Of a stretch of 64,000 nucleotides of DNA, positions 18,705 to 27,830 are shown piece by piece (position 1 is the stretch's first letter; each line of letters opens with the position of its first letter). The stretch covers positions 7,456,123-7,520,122 of the forward strand of contig NZ_AP018227.1 in assembly GCF_002368095.1 (NCBI RefSeq). Reading direction: 5' to 3'. The notes below the pieces were generated by a model, which was not told the origin of the DNA, made no database searches, and worked only from the letters and a program-made list of their open reading frames with translations. The translations under genes and the position numbers were made by a program. This DNA is from Calothrix parasitica NIES-267. Lineage in GTDB: Bacteria > Cyanobacteriota > Cyanobacteriia > Cyanobacteriales > Nostocaceae.

Positions 18705-20956
18705 CTAGCTCCCATACTAAACTTAACCTGGAAAACATTTTCATCGGTTTTCAAATCCCTTCCGGTTTCGTCTTGACCTAATTTATATTTATTACTAAAC
18801 CAGTTCAAGTTTAAACGAGGACTACTAGTTTTATCTCCTAATTTCAGTGAAGCTTTTGTACCAAATTGTGAATAGCTGGAACTTTCACTAATTGGAGTAA
18901 AATATCCTGAAACAGAAAACCGCTTATTTAATTTAACTCCTAAATTTAGAAGTAAAGAATTTTCGCGGGAATCTGGTAAAATATTCCCTAAAAAGCCAAC
19001 AACACCAACAGAAACAGGTTTAAAGTTAGCTTTAGCTCCTAAAGTTACTGAACTTGGCTTCTGGTTTATTAAAATATCGCTAACGTCTTTTCTACGGTCA
19101 ATTGCCCATTTAAAACCTGTAGAAAATAATAGATTAGAACGCTTATTTAATTTCAGGCTTTTAACAATACTTCCCTGTAAATTGCTATAGTAATCGCGGT
19201 CTGGGTTAGTATAACCAATTCCTCCAATTCTATATAGCCAACCATCGGGATTTACCTTTGCATAATCCAAACCTAAATAAGCATTAGGATTTTCCGATAA
19301 AATCATTCCTCCATAATATTTGAAAACCTCATCATAATCTGTAATATTTCCCGTAATACTCAGATGAGGATAATATTCGGTTTCTTCTTTCCAAATAGAC
19401 CTATTAACTAAATTTGCATCGGTTTGTAGAAAAGACTGATACATCTGGACGTAGAAATCAGTTAAAGCAAATGTCGAAAAATCTTGACCGTTGATAGAAG
19501 TTAGGAAAGATACGTTATTACTCGCAGAATCACTACCACCTTCAAAACCTGCTCTTGTTAAAATTCTTTCAGGAGCAGTTGCTTCATAACCAGAACTTGT
19601 AGAATAACTATATTTTGTAACTGGGGAAAGACCTAGCCAAAAACTATTAAATTTCCCAGCAGGTAATTGCTTTAGTTTAGTTGATTTTTTAGGATTATCA
19701 GCTTCACCAATACCACCATGATAGATAGTTAAGCTATTCGCAGGTAGTCTATTATTATTAGCAGATAAAAATAGATTTTTATTAAAAACAGGTTTAACTT
19801 TATTTCCCGAACCTTTTAATTCTGGTTCTATATCTGGTATTAACTCGCTACCTAATTGTACTGCTGAATTTAGTAAAAAATTATCATCATTAACTATTAA
19901 ATTAGTACTGCGTATAGTTCTTCCAATAACAGCTTTTTTATTGTTAGCTTTAACAATTTGTCTGACTCTGGAAAGACCAAAAACCAAGGAATTATCAATT
20001 TTTTCTTCTCTATCTACCGTACCTCTATCAGACTGGCTATTTCCTGCTAAAACTCCAGTTTGTGGGAAATAAAGGTCAAAAGCAACGTCTTGACCATTTG
20101 TTCCTTTTTGAAAACCCGGTTGTTTAATTGCTGCTACAGATTCAGGAGTTAAAACTTGACCAACATTTTGACTTACTTTTATCTGACTTGGAAGGAATGT
20201 ATCGGGATTTATATCATCTCTCGTAGTTAAAGTTGGTAGGTAACTACATTGGTCATTGGAATTTGTACCAGGAAAAAGACAGTTTCCAGTAAAAGTAAAC
20301 TGTAATTCAAAACCCTGCAAAGTTTGAGGAAATTTTTTAGTAGTAGTGATTTCTCTATTTTTTCTAACTGTTTGTAGCTGTAAGTAATTTCCAGTTTGCT
20401 CTGAGGTGAAAACTTTATCTTTACTTAGACTATATTTAATTTGACTATCAAGTCTAATAATTCCTTTAAATTTATAGTGATTGTTGATATCGCTACCAAA
20501 ATTATAGCCACTATGAAATTTCCATTTTGTTAAATGATTAATCGAATTACCATCCACAGGTATGGTAGTAACAAAAGAATTTACTTTCTTATCAGGAATA
20601 ACTTTAGCAGGATTAATAAAATTTGGGTCTTTATCTGATGATTCGACTTCAAGATGTTGTGCAACTGAATTTTTATCTGCTTTACTCGCTATTTCTGAAA
20701 ATTTATCCTTTAAAGATAGTTCTTCTTGCTCGGGAGTAGTAATTTTTGTTTTTTTTAACGAATCAGATAATTCTCTAATAGTTTTATGAGAGGATTTATT
20801 ACAATATTGATTAGATTTATCATCCTGAGATTGATGTTTTTTATCTAATGTAATATTGCTACAAACACTTTCTGCTTGAGCAGATTGTGTATTAATTACT
20901 GAAATAGCTAATAAACTACCTGGAGAAATTGATAACAGTTTTTGAATAGTATTCAT
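18698..20956 (-). CDS. Large exported protein, probable outer-membrane beta-barrel, function unknown
   Basis: A 752-residue protein with a signal peptide (hydrophobic segment then Ala-rich AQA cleavage site near residue 29). Residues 30-130 are polar and disordered-looking. The rest is rich in Asn/Ser/Gly with many alternating strands, for example FKGIIRLDSQIKYSLS, GWLYRIGGIGYTNPD, SLLLNLGVKLNKRFSVSGYF, and the C terminus ENVFQVKFSMGASK resembles a closing barrel strand. The family was not recognised. It is not a porin with SLH domains. Its stop codon lies inside the inverted-repeat element at 18581-18704. Confidence 0.7.
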   Translation of the reverse strand: MNTIQKLLSISPGSLLAISVINTQSAQAESVCSNITLDKKHQSQDDKSNQYCNKSSHKTIRELSDSLKKTKITTPEQEELSLKDKFSEIASKADKNSVAQHLEVESSDKDPNFINPAKVIPDKKVNSFVTTIPVDGNSINHLTKWKFHSGYNFGSDINNHYKFKGIIRLDSQIKYSLSKDKVFTSEQTGNYLQLQTVRKNREITTTKKFPQTLQGFELQFTFTGNCLFPGTNSNDQCSYLPTLTTRDDINPDTFLPSQIKVSQNVGQVLTPESVAAIKQPGFQKGTNGQDVAFDLYFPQTGVLAGNSQSDRGTVDREEKIDNSLVFGLSRVRQIVKANNKKAVIGRTIRSTNLIVNDDNFLLNSAVQLGSELIPDIEPELKGSGNKVKPVFNKNLFLSANNNRLPANSLTIYHGGIGEADNPKKSTKLKQLPAGKFNSFWLGLSPVTKYSYSTSSGYEATAPERILTRAGFEGGSDSASNNVSFLTSINGQDFSTFALTDFYVQMYQSFLQTDANLVNRSIWKEETEYYPHLSITGNITDYDEVFKYYGGMILSENPNAYLGLDYAKVNPDGWLYRIGGIGYTNPDRDYYSNLQGSIVKSLKLNKRSNLLFSTGFKWAIDRRKDVSDILINQKPSSVTLGAKANFKPVSVGVVGFLGNILPDSRENSLLLNLGVKLNKRFSVSGYFTPISESSSYSQFGTKASLKLGDKTSSPRLNLNWFSNKYKLGQDETGRDLKTDENVFQVKFSMGASK

Positions 20957-21407
20957 ATTTATGTTCTATTTAATTTATGTGATTTTTTTTGCATTCATGA
21001 AGATGTTTATAGATAAAATTAGACAATAAAAAATACAGCCTATAAAAACAAGACTTTTAGAATATATTTTGTGTGTTCTGAATTTCTATAATTTATAGAC
21101 TGAGAATATTATGTTTAAAACAATACTGGGTAAAGCAATATATTTAATTACAAGCAAAATATCTCATCCAATTTTAATTAAATGAAGGTTGAAATATGCT
21201 CACCAAAATCTGCTCCGTGTAGATACAGATTTAATAGTGAGCAAAGTATATAGCGTTTTTCGGTTGGGTGAAATACAGCTTGATAGACCTCACCCCCAGC
21301 CCCTCTCCAAGTCAGCGGAGAGGGGTGTATTCTATCCAACTGAGAACTGCTATAGTTTTTAGAAAACTATATAAAAATATGAAAAATTATCAATCTCCAT
21401 CAATGTT
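20957..21407. other. Intergenic region with MITE-like element
   Basis: AT-rich upstream region of the exported protein. At about 21250-21357 lies an element with TATAGCG-type inverted ends (listed separately). No gene is seen. Confidence 0.6.
21250..21357. mobile_element. TATAGC-ended MITE-like element, copy 1
   Basis: Left end TATAGCGTTTTTCGGTTGGG and right end complementary to CTATAGCAGTTCTCAGTTGG form imperfect terminal inverted repeats of about 20 bases. The centre holds a strong hairpin CCCCTCTCC/GGAGAGGGG. A related element lies at 22112-22296. Confidence 0.6.
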
Positions 21408-21767
21408 CTATAGAGCAGGGAATTCAGAAACGAAATATTTTACTTGACCAATATCTTCAAGTTCTGGACTATCACCTACAGCTTCAAAACCATCTGTTGA
21501 GATGATTCCATTTGGAACGGAAGAACCTACAGCACCAGCATAAGATGGAAGTGCTAAAGCAGCTGCACCAGTTGCACCAAAGCTAGCTGCTGCGGATAAA
21601 TTAAGTATGTTTCCTGACTCGTCTGCTTCCATTAATACTGCTGCTGCTGCATTTGGAAGACCGATTTCTTGGGTTTCGGCAGTTTGAGCAGAAGCACTAG
21701 AAGCGATACTCAAAACACTAGCGGTAGTGATACTTAAAGCGATAGCAATTTTGTTTATGATAGTCAT
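21408..21767 (-). CDS. Small secreted protein, function unknown
   Basis: A 119-residue precursor with a clear Sec signal peptide: Lys, a hydrophobic core, then ASSASA cleavage near residue 27. The mature ~90 residues are Ala/Gly/Ser-rich (NAAAAVLMEADES, AAASFGATGAAALALPSYAG) with acidic ends and no Cys. Strong signal peptide and length argue that it is real. The family was not recognised. It is flanked on both sides by TATAGC-ended MITE-like elements. Confidence 0.65.
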   Translation of the reverse strand: MTIINKIAIALSITTASVLSIASSASAQTAETQEIGLPNAAAAVLMEADESGNILNLSAAASFGATGAAALALPSYAGAVGSSVPNGIISTDGFEAVGDSPELEDIGQVKYFVSEFPAL

Positions 21768-22630
21768 ATTTTCTCTTTTATTTAGTTACTCAACAACGAA
21801 ACCTTTCAACCTTAAAACTAATACCGTTAAGGATTAGTTTGATTTCAATTTCGTTACTAAGCAGTTTTTATTGCTTTTATAGAAGCATATACACATCATG
21901 ACAGATAAAATTCATGTGCGTAGTTATAAATAACACATTATACTGTAAAGTAATAGTAAAAATACATACGAGTAAATAAAATACAAAGAATCATATAAAA
22001 ATAATCCTCTTTATTTAGAAATAAAAAAGAATAATTAAGTTAAAAACGGGATATAAAAATAAATATTTAATCCTAATATAAATATATAAAAACTGTTTAA
22101 TAAAGATGATATAGCGCTTATCAAGCAACTGAGGTATAGCGATTAACTCATCCCGATAAAGCTGTGCTTTATCTCCCCTCTCCTTCGACCAGGAGAGTGG
22201 TTGGGGAGCCGCTACGTTGCGCGGATTCCCCGCGTTGTAGCAAGTGGCATAGTGAGGTTTTGAAATGTACTTCAATAGACTGGGAAACGCTATAACTATT
22301 GTGTACTACTTAATATTTTCTTCTATCTCAAAAATATTTTAGACACTATCCGGAATTCTCAAACCCGCTTCTGTAGTTTTCCCTGTCGAATAAATATTAC
22401 AGCTAACCTTTATTACAGCCAAGTGTTGTGCTTAGGAACAATTATTAATACTTGGTTTATGTGCTTCTTCTTTGGTAGCTCATTATATATAACTTTGGAA
22501 CTACTGCATTGCATGATTGCTAGCTAACTTTAAACTTTATAATACTTTTATATTCTTCCATTTAAGTCATCACAACTAATTCTGTTAATTCATAAATCTA
22601 TTAATCAATAAACTACTACCTCCAACAATC
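21768..22630. other. 863-base intergenic region, AT-rich, with MITE-like element
   Basis: Contains the element at 22112-22296. An 86-codon minus-strand frame (22015-22275) runs through that element and ends in a hydrophobic AT-rich tail, so it is not called. The final ~300 bases before 22631 show nothing recognisable except a likely promoter region. Confidence 0.55.
22112..22296. mobile_element. TATAGCG-ended MITE-like element, copy 2
   Basis: Left end TATAGCGCTTATCAAGC and right end complementary to TATAGCGTTTCCCAGTC form imperfect terminal inverted repeats. Inside are the hairpin GGGGAGCCGCTACGTTGCGC and CCCCTCTCC-type sequence shared with the copy at 21250. Confidence 0.5.
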
Positions 22631-23113
22631 ATGAATTCTACTTCTAATTTTCATACTACTGAACCTCCATCCAATAAACCTGTATTAACCCAAGGTTCTT
22701 CTGGAAAAGCAGTATTAGAATTACAGCAATTATTAAAGCATTGGCATTGTTATTTCGGTAAAGTTGATGGTATATTTGGTCCCCAAACTACAGCCGCTGT
22801 AAATTGCTTTGATTATTGGATGTTTTTAGCAGAAGACGGGATAGTTGATGAAAATACTTGGCGTTGTTTGTATAAAGGTGCCCCAGTAGATATGCCTTTA
22901 CTACAAAAACGTAGCGAAGGAGAACTTGTAGAAAAAATTCAGGAAAGGCTCTTGTGGTCGGGCTTTTTCCAATCTGCAATTACCGGCTATTTTGGTGTAG
23001 TTACCGAAAATGCTATCAAAGATTTGCAACAGCGTACCGGACTGATTCCAGACGGAATTGTTGGCGATCGCACTTGGTTGGAGTTAAGTAAAATTCGCGA
23101 GTACGGCTGTTAA
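22631..23113 (+). CDS. Double peptidoglycan-binding domain protein
   Basis: A 160-residue protein with two PG_binding_1 repeats. The first (about residues 18-78) reads LTQGSSGKAVLELQQLL, VDGIFGPQTTAAV and DGIVDENTW. The second (about 90-155) reads SEGELVEKIQERLL, ITGYFGVVTENAI, LIPDGIVGDRTW. No signal peptide and no catalytic domain are present, so export, if any, is by another route. A hairpin terminator lies about 170 bases after its stop. Confidence 0.88.
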   Translation: MNSTSNFHTTEPPSNKPVLTQGSSGKAVLELQQLLKHWHCYFGKVDGIFGPQTTAAVNCFDYWMFLAEDGIVDENTWRCLYKGAPVDMPLLQKRSEGELVEKIQERLLWSGFFQSAITGYFGVVTENAIKDLQQRTGLIPDGIVGDRTWLELSKIREYGC

Positions 23114-23542
23114 AGATAATTCTTCAAATATTTACACCTTTGGAAATAAAGTTCTGGGGAGAGGTGAAGTTATTTATCCATTCGGTTATTCTGTAGAAGC
23201 GCAAGATGGAAGTGATAGTGCTGGGGTTGTTTTATAACAATGCGATATAAATTGTCAATATTAGAATATTAGTATGTCAAAAAGCCCGATTATTTCAAAA
23301 AATCGGGTTTCTCATTTACCCTTTTATATTATTTATTTATTTCTTACTTTTCACTGTTTACTCACCTCTCCTTCCCTTCTAATTAAATTAAGTAACCTTA
23401 TAGCCTTATAGAAGTAACTTATTATTAGTGATAATATTGAGAATAATCGCTTAATAAACTTTTCTTAACCTAAAACATTAGAGCAACAAGAGTTTGTCAA
23501 ATTACTATCGAGCGATAATTTCATAAAGACTTGGGAAGGTAA
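23114..23542. other. Intergenic region with terminator hairpin
   Basis: Apart from the hairpin at 23282-23311, no gene or structured RNA is recognised. The TIGR02587 gene follows with a GGAAGG Shine-Dalgarno sequence at its 3' end. Confidence 0.55.
23282..23311 (+). terminator. CCCGATT hairpin, possible terminator
   Basis: AAGCCCGATT pairs with AATCGGGTTT across an eight-base loop. The following T-run is short and interrupted, so function as a Rho-independent terminator is possible rather than certain. The same kind of hairpin occurs at 57511-57540. Confidence 0.5.
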
Positions 23543-24457
23543 ATGAAATTTAATCCGCTAAAGAAAATCTGCGGTAGAACTAAAAATAAAACTAAAGGAA
23601 AATATCATAAAAATCCTTGGAGGAGTGAGCTTAACGATATTGTTAGAGGTGGATGTGGAGGTTTTCTATTTGGTATTCCTTTGCTTTACACAATGGAAGT
23701 ATGGTGGATAGGTTCATCTGCAACACCAGCAATGATGTTAATAGCACTGATATTAACATTTATTGTTGTCTATCTGCTTATGCGTACAGAAGGTTTTCGT
23801 AAACCCAGACGTTTTAATCGTCGCTATCAAGCAATCACGGAAACAGTAGAAGCAATGGGAATCGGTTTAATTTGCTCTGCTTTTGTGCTGTTACTGTTAA
23901 GAGAATTAGCTCCCGGAGTTTCTCTTAAAGAAGCATTGGGGAAAATTATTTATGAAAGCGTACCTTTTAGTTTGGGAGTAGCATTAGCAAATCAGTTATT
24001 AGGTGAAAATGGCAATAACCCACCTGATAGCAGAATCGAACAAAATCAATCAGTTGGTATTAACGCTACTTTTACCGATGTAAGCGCAACCTTGATTGGT
24101 GCAATAGTTATTGGGTTTAATATAGCTCCAACCGATGAGATAGCAACCCTTTCAGCAGCAGTTTCTCAACCTTGGCTTTTAGGGATTATTGTAACTTCCT
24201 TATTAATTTCCTACGCAATAGTATTTCAAGCAGGTTTCTCAGCCCAAGAACAACGCAAGCAACATAAAGGTATATTTCAAAAACCGTTTAGCGAAACAAT
24301 GATTTGCTATTTAGTATCGTTGATAGCAGCATCTTTAATGTTGTGGTTTTTTCAAAAATTAACTTGGAATGACCCTTGGACAATTTGGTTAGAACATAGC
24401 ATCATACTAGGATTGCCGACAACCATTGGTGGTGCTGCTGGAAGATTAGCTATATGA
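23543..24457 (+). CDS. TIGR02587-type integral membrane protein
   Basis: A 304-residue protein with a basic cytosolic N terminus (about 35 residues, many Lys/Arg) and seven or eight hydrophobic helices. Segments RGGCGGFLFGIPLLYTMEVWW and ESVPFSLGVALANQLLG match the conserved membrane family TIGR02587. A GGAAGG sequence before ATG supports the start. Its stop overlaps the ATG of the next gene (ATGA), so the two are translationally coupled. The function of the family is unknown. Confidence 0.8.
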   Translation: MKFNPLKKICGRTKNKTKGKYHKNPWRSELNDIVRGGCGGFLFGIPLLYTMEVWWIGSSATPAMMLIALILTFIVVYLLMRTEGFRKPRRFNRRYQAITETVEAMGIGLICSAFVLLLLRELAPGVSLKEALGKIIYESVPFSLGVALANQLLGENGNNPPDSRIEQNQSVGINATFTDVSATLIGAIVIGFNIAPTDEIATLSAAVSQPWLLGIIVTSLLISYAIVFQAGFSAQEQRKQHKGIFQKPFSETMICYLVSLIAASLMLWFFQKLTWNDPWTIWLEHSIILGLPTTIGGAAGRLAI

Positions 24458-24864
24458 ATCAATCTCAAGAAGATAAACAAGAGCAAAAACGCACAATAGC
24501 TGAATGGGTTACATTTAGCATGGCTTCATCAATACTTGTTGCGGTTGTAGGATTAGTAAGCTTCACCTGGATAAAACAACCAGCCCAAAAACCACCCGTT
24601 CTCGTAGTTAACAGTAATAAACCTTTACGGAAATTCAACGGACAATACTATGTTCCCTTCGAGCTAGTTAATCGAGGTGGACAAACAGCAGCTTCCGTAC
24701 AGGTGAAAGCAGAACTGCGTATCAATGGAAAAGTTGAAGAAACCGGAGAACAGCAAATAGATTTTTTATCAAGAAGAGAGAAAGAAACCGGAGCATTTGT
24801 ATTTAGTCAGAATCCCGAAGAAGGAGAATTGATTTTACGGGTTGCAAGTTATAAATTACCATAG
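24454..24864 (+). CDS. TIGR02588-type single-pass protein
   Basis: A 136-residue protein with one N-terminal membrane helix (about residues 20-42) and an external beta-rich domain (PFELVNRGGQTAASVQVKAE) resembling a CARDB/immunoglobulin-like fold. Families TIGR02587 and TIGR02588 are normally adjacent, as here with a four-base overlap, implying a two-subunit membrane complex of unknown role. Confidence 0.8.
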   Translation: MNQSQEDKQEQKRTIAEWVTFSMASSILVAVVGLVSFTWIKQPAQKPPVLVVNSNKPLRKFNGQYYVPFELVNRGGQTAASVQVKAELRINGKVEETGEQQIDFLSRREKETGAFVFSQNPEEGELILRVASYKLP

Positions 24865-24867
24865 ATT

Positions 24868-24940
24868 GGGTAGTCGGTAATTGGTAATTGGTAATTGGTA
24901 ATTGGTAATTGGTAATTGGTAATTGGTAATTGGTAGTTGT
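24868..24940. repeat. TTGGTAA heptamer array
   Basis: About nine successive TTGGTAA units with few changes, directly after the TIGR02588 stop. One of several arrays of the same heptamer in the window. Confidence 0.92.
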
Positions 24941-24975
24941 TAATTAATAAATTTTGTAGGTTGGATATCTAAATC

Positions 24976-25125
24976 TTAACTCATTACTCATTACTCATTA
25001 CTCATTACTTATTACTTATCACTCATTACTCATTACTTATTACTTATTACTTATCACTCATTACTTATTACTTATCACTCATTACTCATTACTCATTACT
25101 CATTACTCATTACTCACTACTCCTA
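24976..25125. repeat. ATTACTC/ATTACTT heptamer array
   Basis: About twenty consecutive heptamers of the forms ATTACTC, ATTACTT and ATCACTC, reaching the stop codon of mazG. Variants alternate in blocks, suggesting repeated slippage of larger units. Confidence 0.92.
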
Positions 25126-25126
25126 A

Positions 25127-25924
25127 CTATTTTTTTAATTCCTTCTTAGCCTGCTGCCAAAGTGCTTCTAATTCTACCAAACTATATTCCGAAAGCGGAC
25201 GTTCGGCGAAACTTTCCATCATTGTAAATCGCTGAATAAATCGCTTGTTAGTCCCTTGTAAAGCTTCACTTGGGTCTAAATTATTCCATCGTGCTAGCTG
25301 AAGCAGACTAAACAATAAATCCCCTAATTCCTCTTGCTGTCTTTCCGGTGTTTCTTCAGCCAAAGCATGTTGAAATTCTCCTAATTCTTCCTCATACTTT
25401 CCCCAAACTCCATCGATATCGTCCCATTCAAAACCAACATCAGCAGCCTTTTTAGAAATTTTCATCGTTGCCATTAACGGTGGAAACTTGCGAGTATAGC
25501 CACTGAGCTTATTGGTAAATTTTTGACCATCAGAAGATGACTCTCCTTTTTCATCAGCCTTAATTTTGTCCCAATTTTGGTTTACCTCATCAACATTTTG
25601 TACCGAAACATCACCAAAAACATGAGGATGACGACGAATCAACTTTTGAGTAATAGCTTGTGCGACTTCAGAGAGGGTAAAATCTCCAGATTCATCAAAG
25701 ATTTGTGCCTGCATCACAACCTGTAAAAGTAAATCCCCCAACTCCTCAGCAATATGATTTTTATCGCCGCTTTTAATCGCATCAACCACCTCATAAGCCT
25801 CTTCAACCACATAAGGAGTCAAAGTTTCCGGCGTTTGTTCCAAATCCCAAGGACAACCACCATCAGGAGAACGCAATCTCTTAACAACATCAATTAATTC
25901 CTGTAAAGCAGTTAAAGTATCCAT
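25127..25924 (-). CDS. mazG: Nucleoside triphosphate pyrophosphohydrolase
   Basis: A 265-residue protein with two MazG domains. The first shows CPWDLEQTPETLTPYVVEEAYEV and the metal-binding EELGDLLLQVVMQAQI; the second GFEWDDIDGVWGKYEEELGEF and QEELGDLLFSLLQLARW. It hydrolyses NTPs and dNTPs to monophosphates for nucleotide-pool cleaning. Length is that of E. coli-type MazG. It is bordered by heptamer arrays on both sides. Confidence 0.93.
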   Translation of the reverse strand: MDTLTALQELIDVVKRLRSPDGGCPWDLEQTPETLTPYVVEEAYEVVDAIKSGDKNHIAEELGDLLLQVVMQAQIFDESGDFTLSEVAQAITQKLIRRHPHVFGDVSVQNVDEVNQNWDKIKADEKGESSSDGQKFTNKLSGYTRKFPPLMATMKISKKAADVGFEWDDIDGVWGKYEEELGEFQHALAEETPERQQEELGDLLFSLLQLARWNNLDPSEALQGTNKRFIQRFTMMESFAERPLSEYSLVELEALWQQAKKELKK

Positions 25925-26080
25925 TCAGTTATCAGTTATCAGTTATCAGTTATCAGTTATCAGTTATCAGTGAGCAGTTGTTTATCGGTCGGATGTGGAA
26001 CATCAGTTTGTAATTCCTAACTTCTAGTCTCCCTATCCCCCTATCTCCCTATCTCCCTATCCCCTTGTCCCCTTGTTCCC
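25925..26080. repeat. CAGTTAT heptamers and CCCTATCT repeats
   Basis: Six CAGTTAT units directly after the mazG start, then a second block of CCCTATCTCC repeats (about 26028-26080) up to the stop of the next gene. No gene is present. Confidence 0.88.
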
Positions 26081-26689
26081 CTATCTTTTTCTTTTAGCTT
26101 TAGATTTACTCCGACGGGTGGTAGTAGATTTGCTAACGTATTTACGTTTTTTTGGTTTCTTTTTGGGTAGTAAACTAGTGATGCCTTTTCTTTTAAAGCG
26201 CTTGTAAGCGGAATTTGACCAGTCACTGATGGAATGACTCATTGCACCCAGTTCTAAACCTACAAACAACGCGAGGAATTCTGTTGTGTGAAGGTTGATG
26301 ATATCTAGTAGATGTTTAGCAACTTCTTGCCAACTCAAAGTCATGTTTAATAATTTCTCGGCAATAAATAAAATAATGATTGCTGCGACTGTAATTAAGA
26401 CGCATAGATAGAATACCCGCACAGTTGTTCCGATTAACGGCCCGTGGGATAAAAATGAGCGATGACGAAGGCTTTTTTGATACGGAAGCCAGATAAAGCG
26501 GAAATAACCCCAGCGCTGATACTGAATTGAATAAATATCTAAGTCGGGGCCAAACATCAATCCCCCAAACATAAACCCACCAGCAACTAATAAAGTTATA
26601 CCGCTGCTGTGAGTCTGCCAAAAAGTGACACCAGCGATAAATGGTAAAGCCCAAATTGTTATGCGGTCGTGAGTTGCACCGGAGGGCAT
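26081..26689 (-). CDS. DUF2227 putative metal-binding membrane protein
   Basis: Starts at MPSGATHDRIT (ATG at 26687-26689); an upstream ATG at 26761 would add 24 residues encoded by repeat DNA and is rejected. The 202-residue protein has a His/Asp-rich pattern typical of DUF2227: GATHDR, PDLDIYS, RHRSFLSHGP and SHSISDWSN, with about four hydrophobic helices between. The C-terminal ~45 residues are extremely basic (Lys/Arg/Ser). The His and Asp motifs suggest a metal-dependent membrane hydrolase or metal-binding role, not proven. Confidence 0.8.
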   Translation of the reverse strand: MPSGATHDRITIWALPFIAGVTFWQTHSSGITLLVAGGFMFGGLMFGPDLDIYSIQYQRWGYFRFIWLPYQKSLRHRSFLSHGPLIGTTVRVFYLCVLITVAAIIILFIAEKLLNMTLSWQEVAKHLLDIINLHTTEFLALFVGLELGAMSHSISDWSNSAYKRFKRKGITSLLPKKKPKKRKYVSKSTTTRRSKSKAKRKR

Positions 26690-27026
26690 AATATTAGTTC
26701 GTGAATTGGGAATTGAAAACGGGGAATAGGGAATAGGAGATTGGAAATAATTAATTACCAATACCTACAAACAAATAAAATTTTCCCCCTGTGGAAGCTC
26801 GGGGTTTCTCTAACGCCCGAATCATAACTAATAAACGGACATGATACAAGGTACACTCTGCCCCTACTTAATGTCCATCCCAGTTGCTACCAAAAACGCG
26901 AACGGCAATTTTCTCAGTCAAGAAGCGGCTTTCGACCCTGCATAGCAAGACCTCGAAAAAAAAATCACTGTAATGCTTGCACTATACAAAAAAGTTTGCT
27001 ATATTTATTTTCTAGTGAGCAAACGA

Positions 27027-27099
<73 letters not shown>

Positions 27100-27830
27100 T
27101 TTTTAAGTTTTGAATATTTAACTAGCAGTCTTAAAATTATTTGATGTACATCTATTAATTGCTGGCTTTCGTTCGTTTGCTAATAAAGCAGTATTCCTGC
27201 TTGAAAGATATATTAGTGTTGTAGCTTTAGAGTGTGTTGTAGGGAAGCGCAGTGCAGGGTTATGAATGTTAATTAAAATATTAATCACTTGCATAGAAGG
27301 CTAAGGCTATCGAAACAAAGTCTGTCAGCGAGGGAGCATCCCAAATGTGTAAAAATATCATTTGTCATTGCGAGTGGAACGAAGTGGAACGACGCATTCA
27401 CCCGAAGGGTGTGGCTCATCGCAAGACTTTGAGATTGCTTCACTTCGTATGTCCTATCGGACACGCTCCGCTAACGCAATGACAATCACAATCTTAATTT
27501 TGCAAAATCGGGATGCTCCCGTCAGCGAAGTAAAGTCAGACCTATTTTTTCAATAGAAATTAATAACTTAATTTCAGTGAAGAAGTCCAAAATAAGCTGA
27601 GTAATATTATTCAAATAAATAAATTTATACTTAAATAATTAAATAATTGTCTCCTTTAAGTCATAATATCCAAGATAGTTGCTATGATATCTGTCTTGTT
27701 ATGATTCAAACTACTGAGTGCTAAGATAATTGCCACGAAGCGAGGATTTTAAAGCAATTAGGGAAAGGGATTAATAGTATTAATTGATTTCGTTTATCTT
27801 GGCTCTTAAGTGACACTAGAACAATAAAAT
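27100..27830. other. 731-base intergenic region with nested palindromes
   Basis: Holds the nested inverted-repeat element at 27320-27545. The 64-codon plus-strand frame within it is repeat-derived and not called. Bases 27546-27830 show only AT-rich upstream sequence of the HNH gene. Confidence 0.6.
27320..27545. repeat. Nested inverted-repeat element
   Basis: Outer ends: GTCTGTCAGCGAGGGAGCAT plus CCC on the left and GGGATGCTCCCGTCAGCGAA followed by GTCAGAC on the right. Inner ends: TTGTCATTGCG (27362 region) and CGCAATGACAA (27474 region). The centre contains CGAAGTGGAACGA and CACCCGAAGGGTG hairpins. It looks like one palindromic repeat inserted in another. Confidence 0.65.

Noticed and set aside
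22015-22275. 86-codon minus-strand frame
   Set aside because: First half is the TATAGCG-ended repeat; second half is an AT-rich hydrophobic run without coding signs.
24868-25125. CRISPR array
   Set aside because: Units are seven bases long without spacers; these are short tandem repeats.
27362-27556. 64-codon plus-strand frame
   Set aside because: Entirely inside the nested palindromic repeat.
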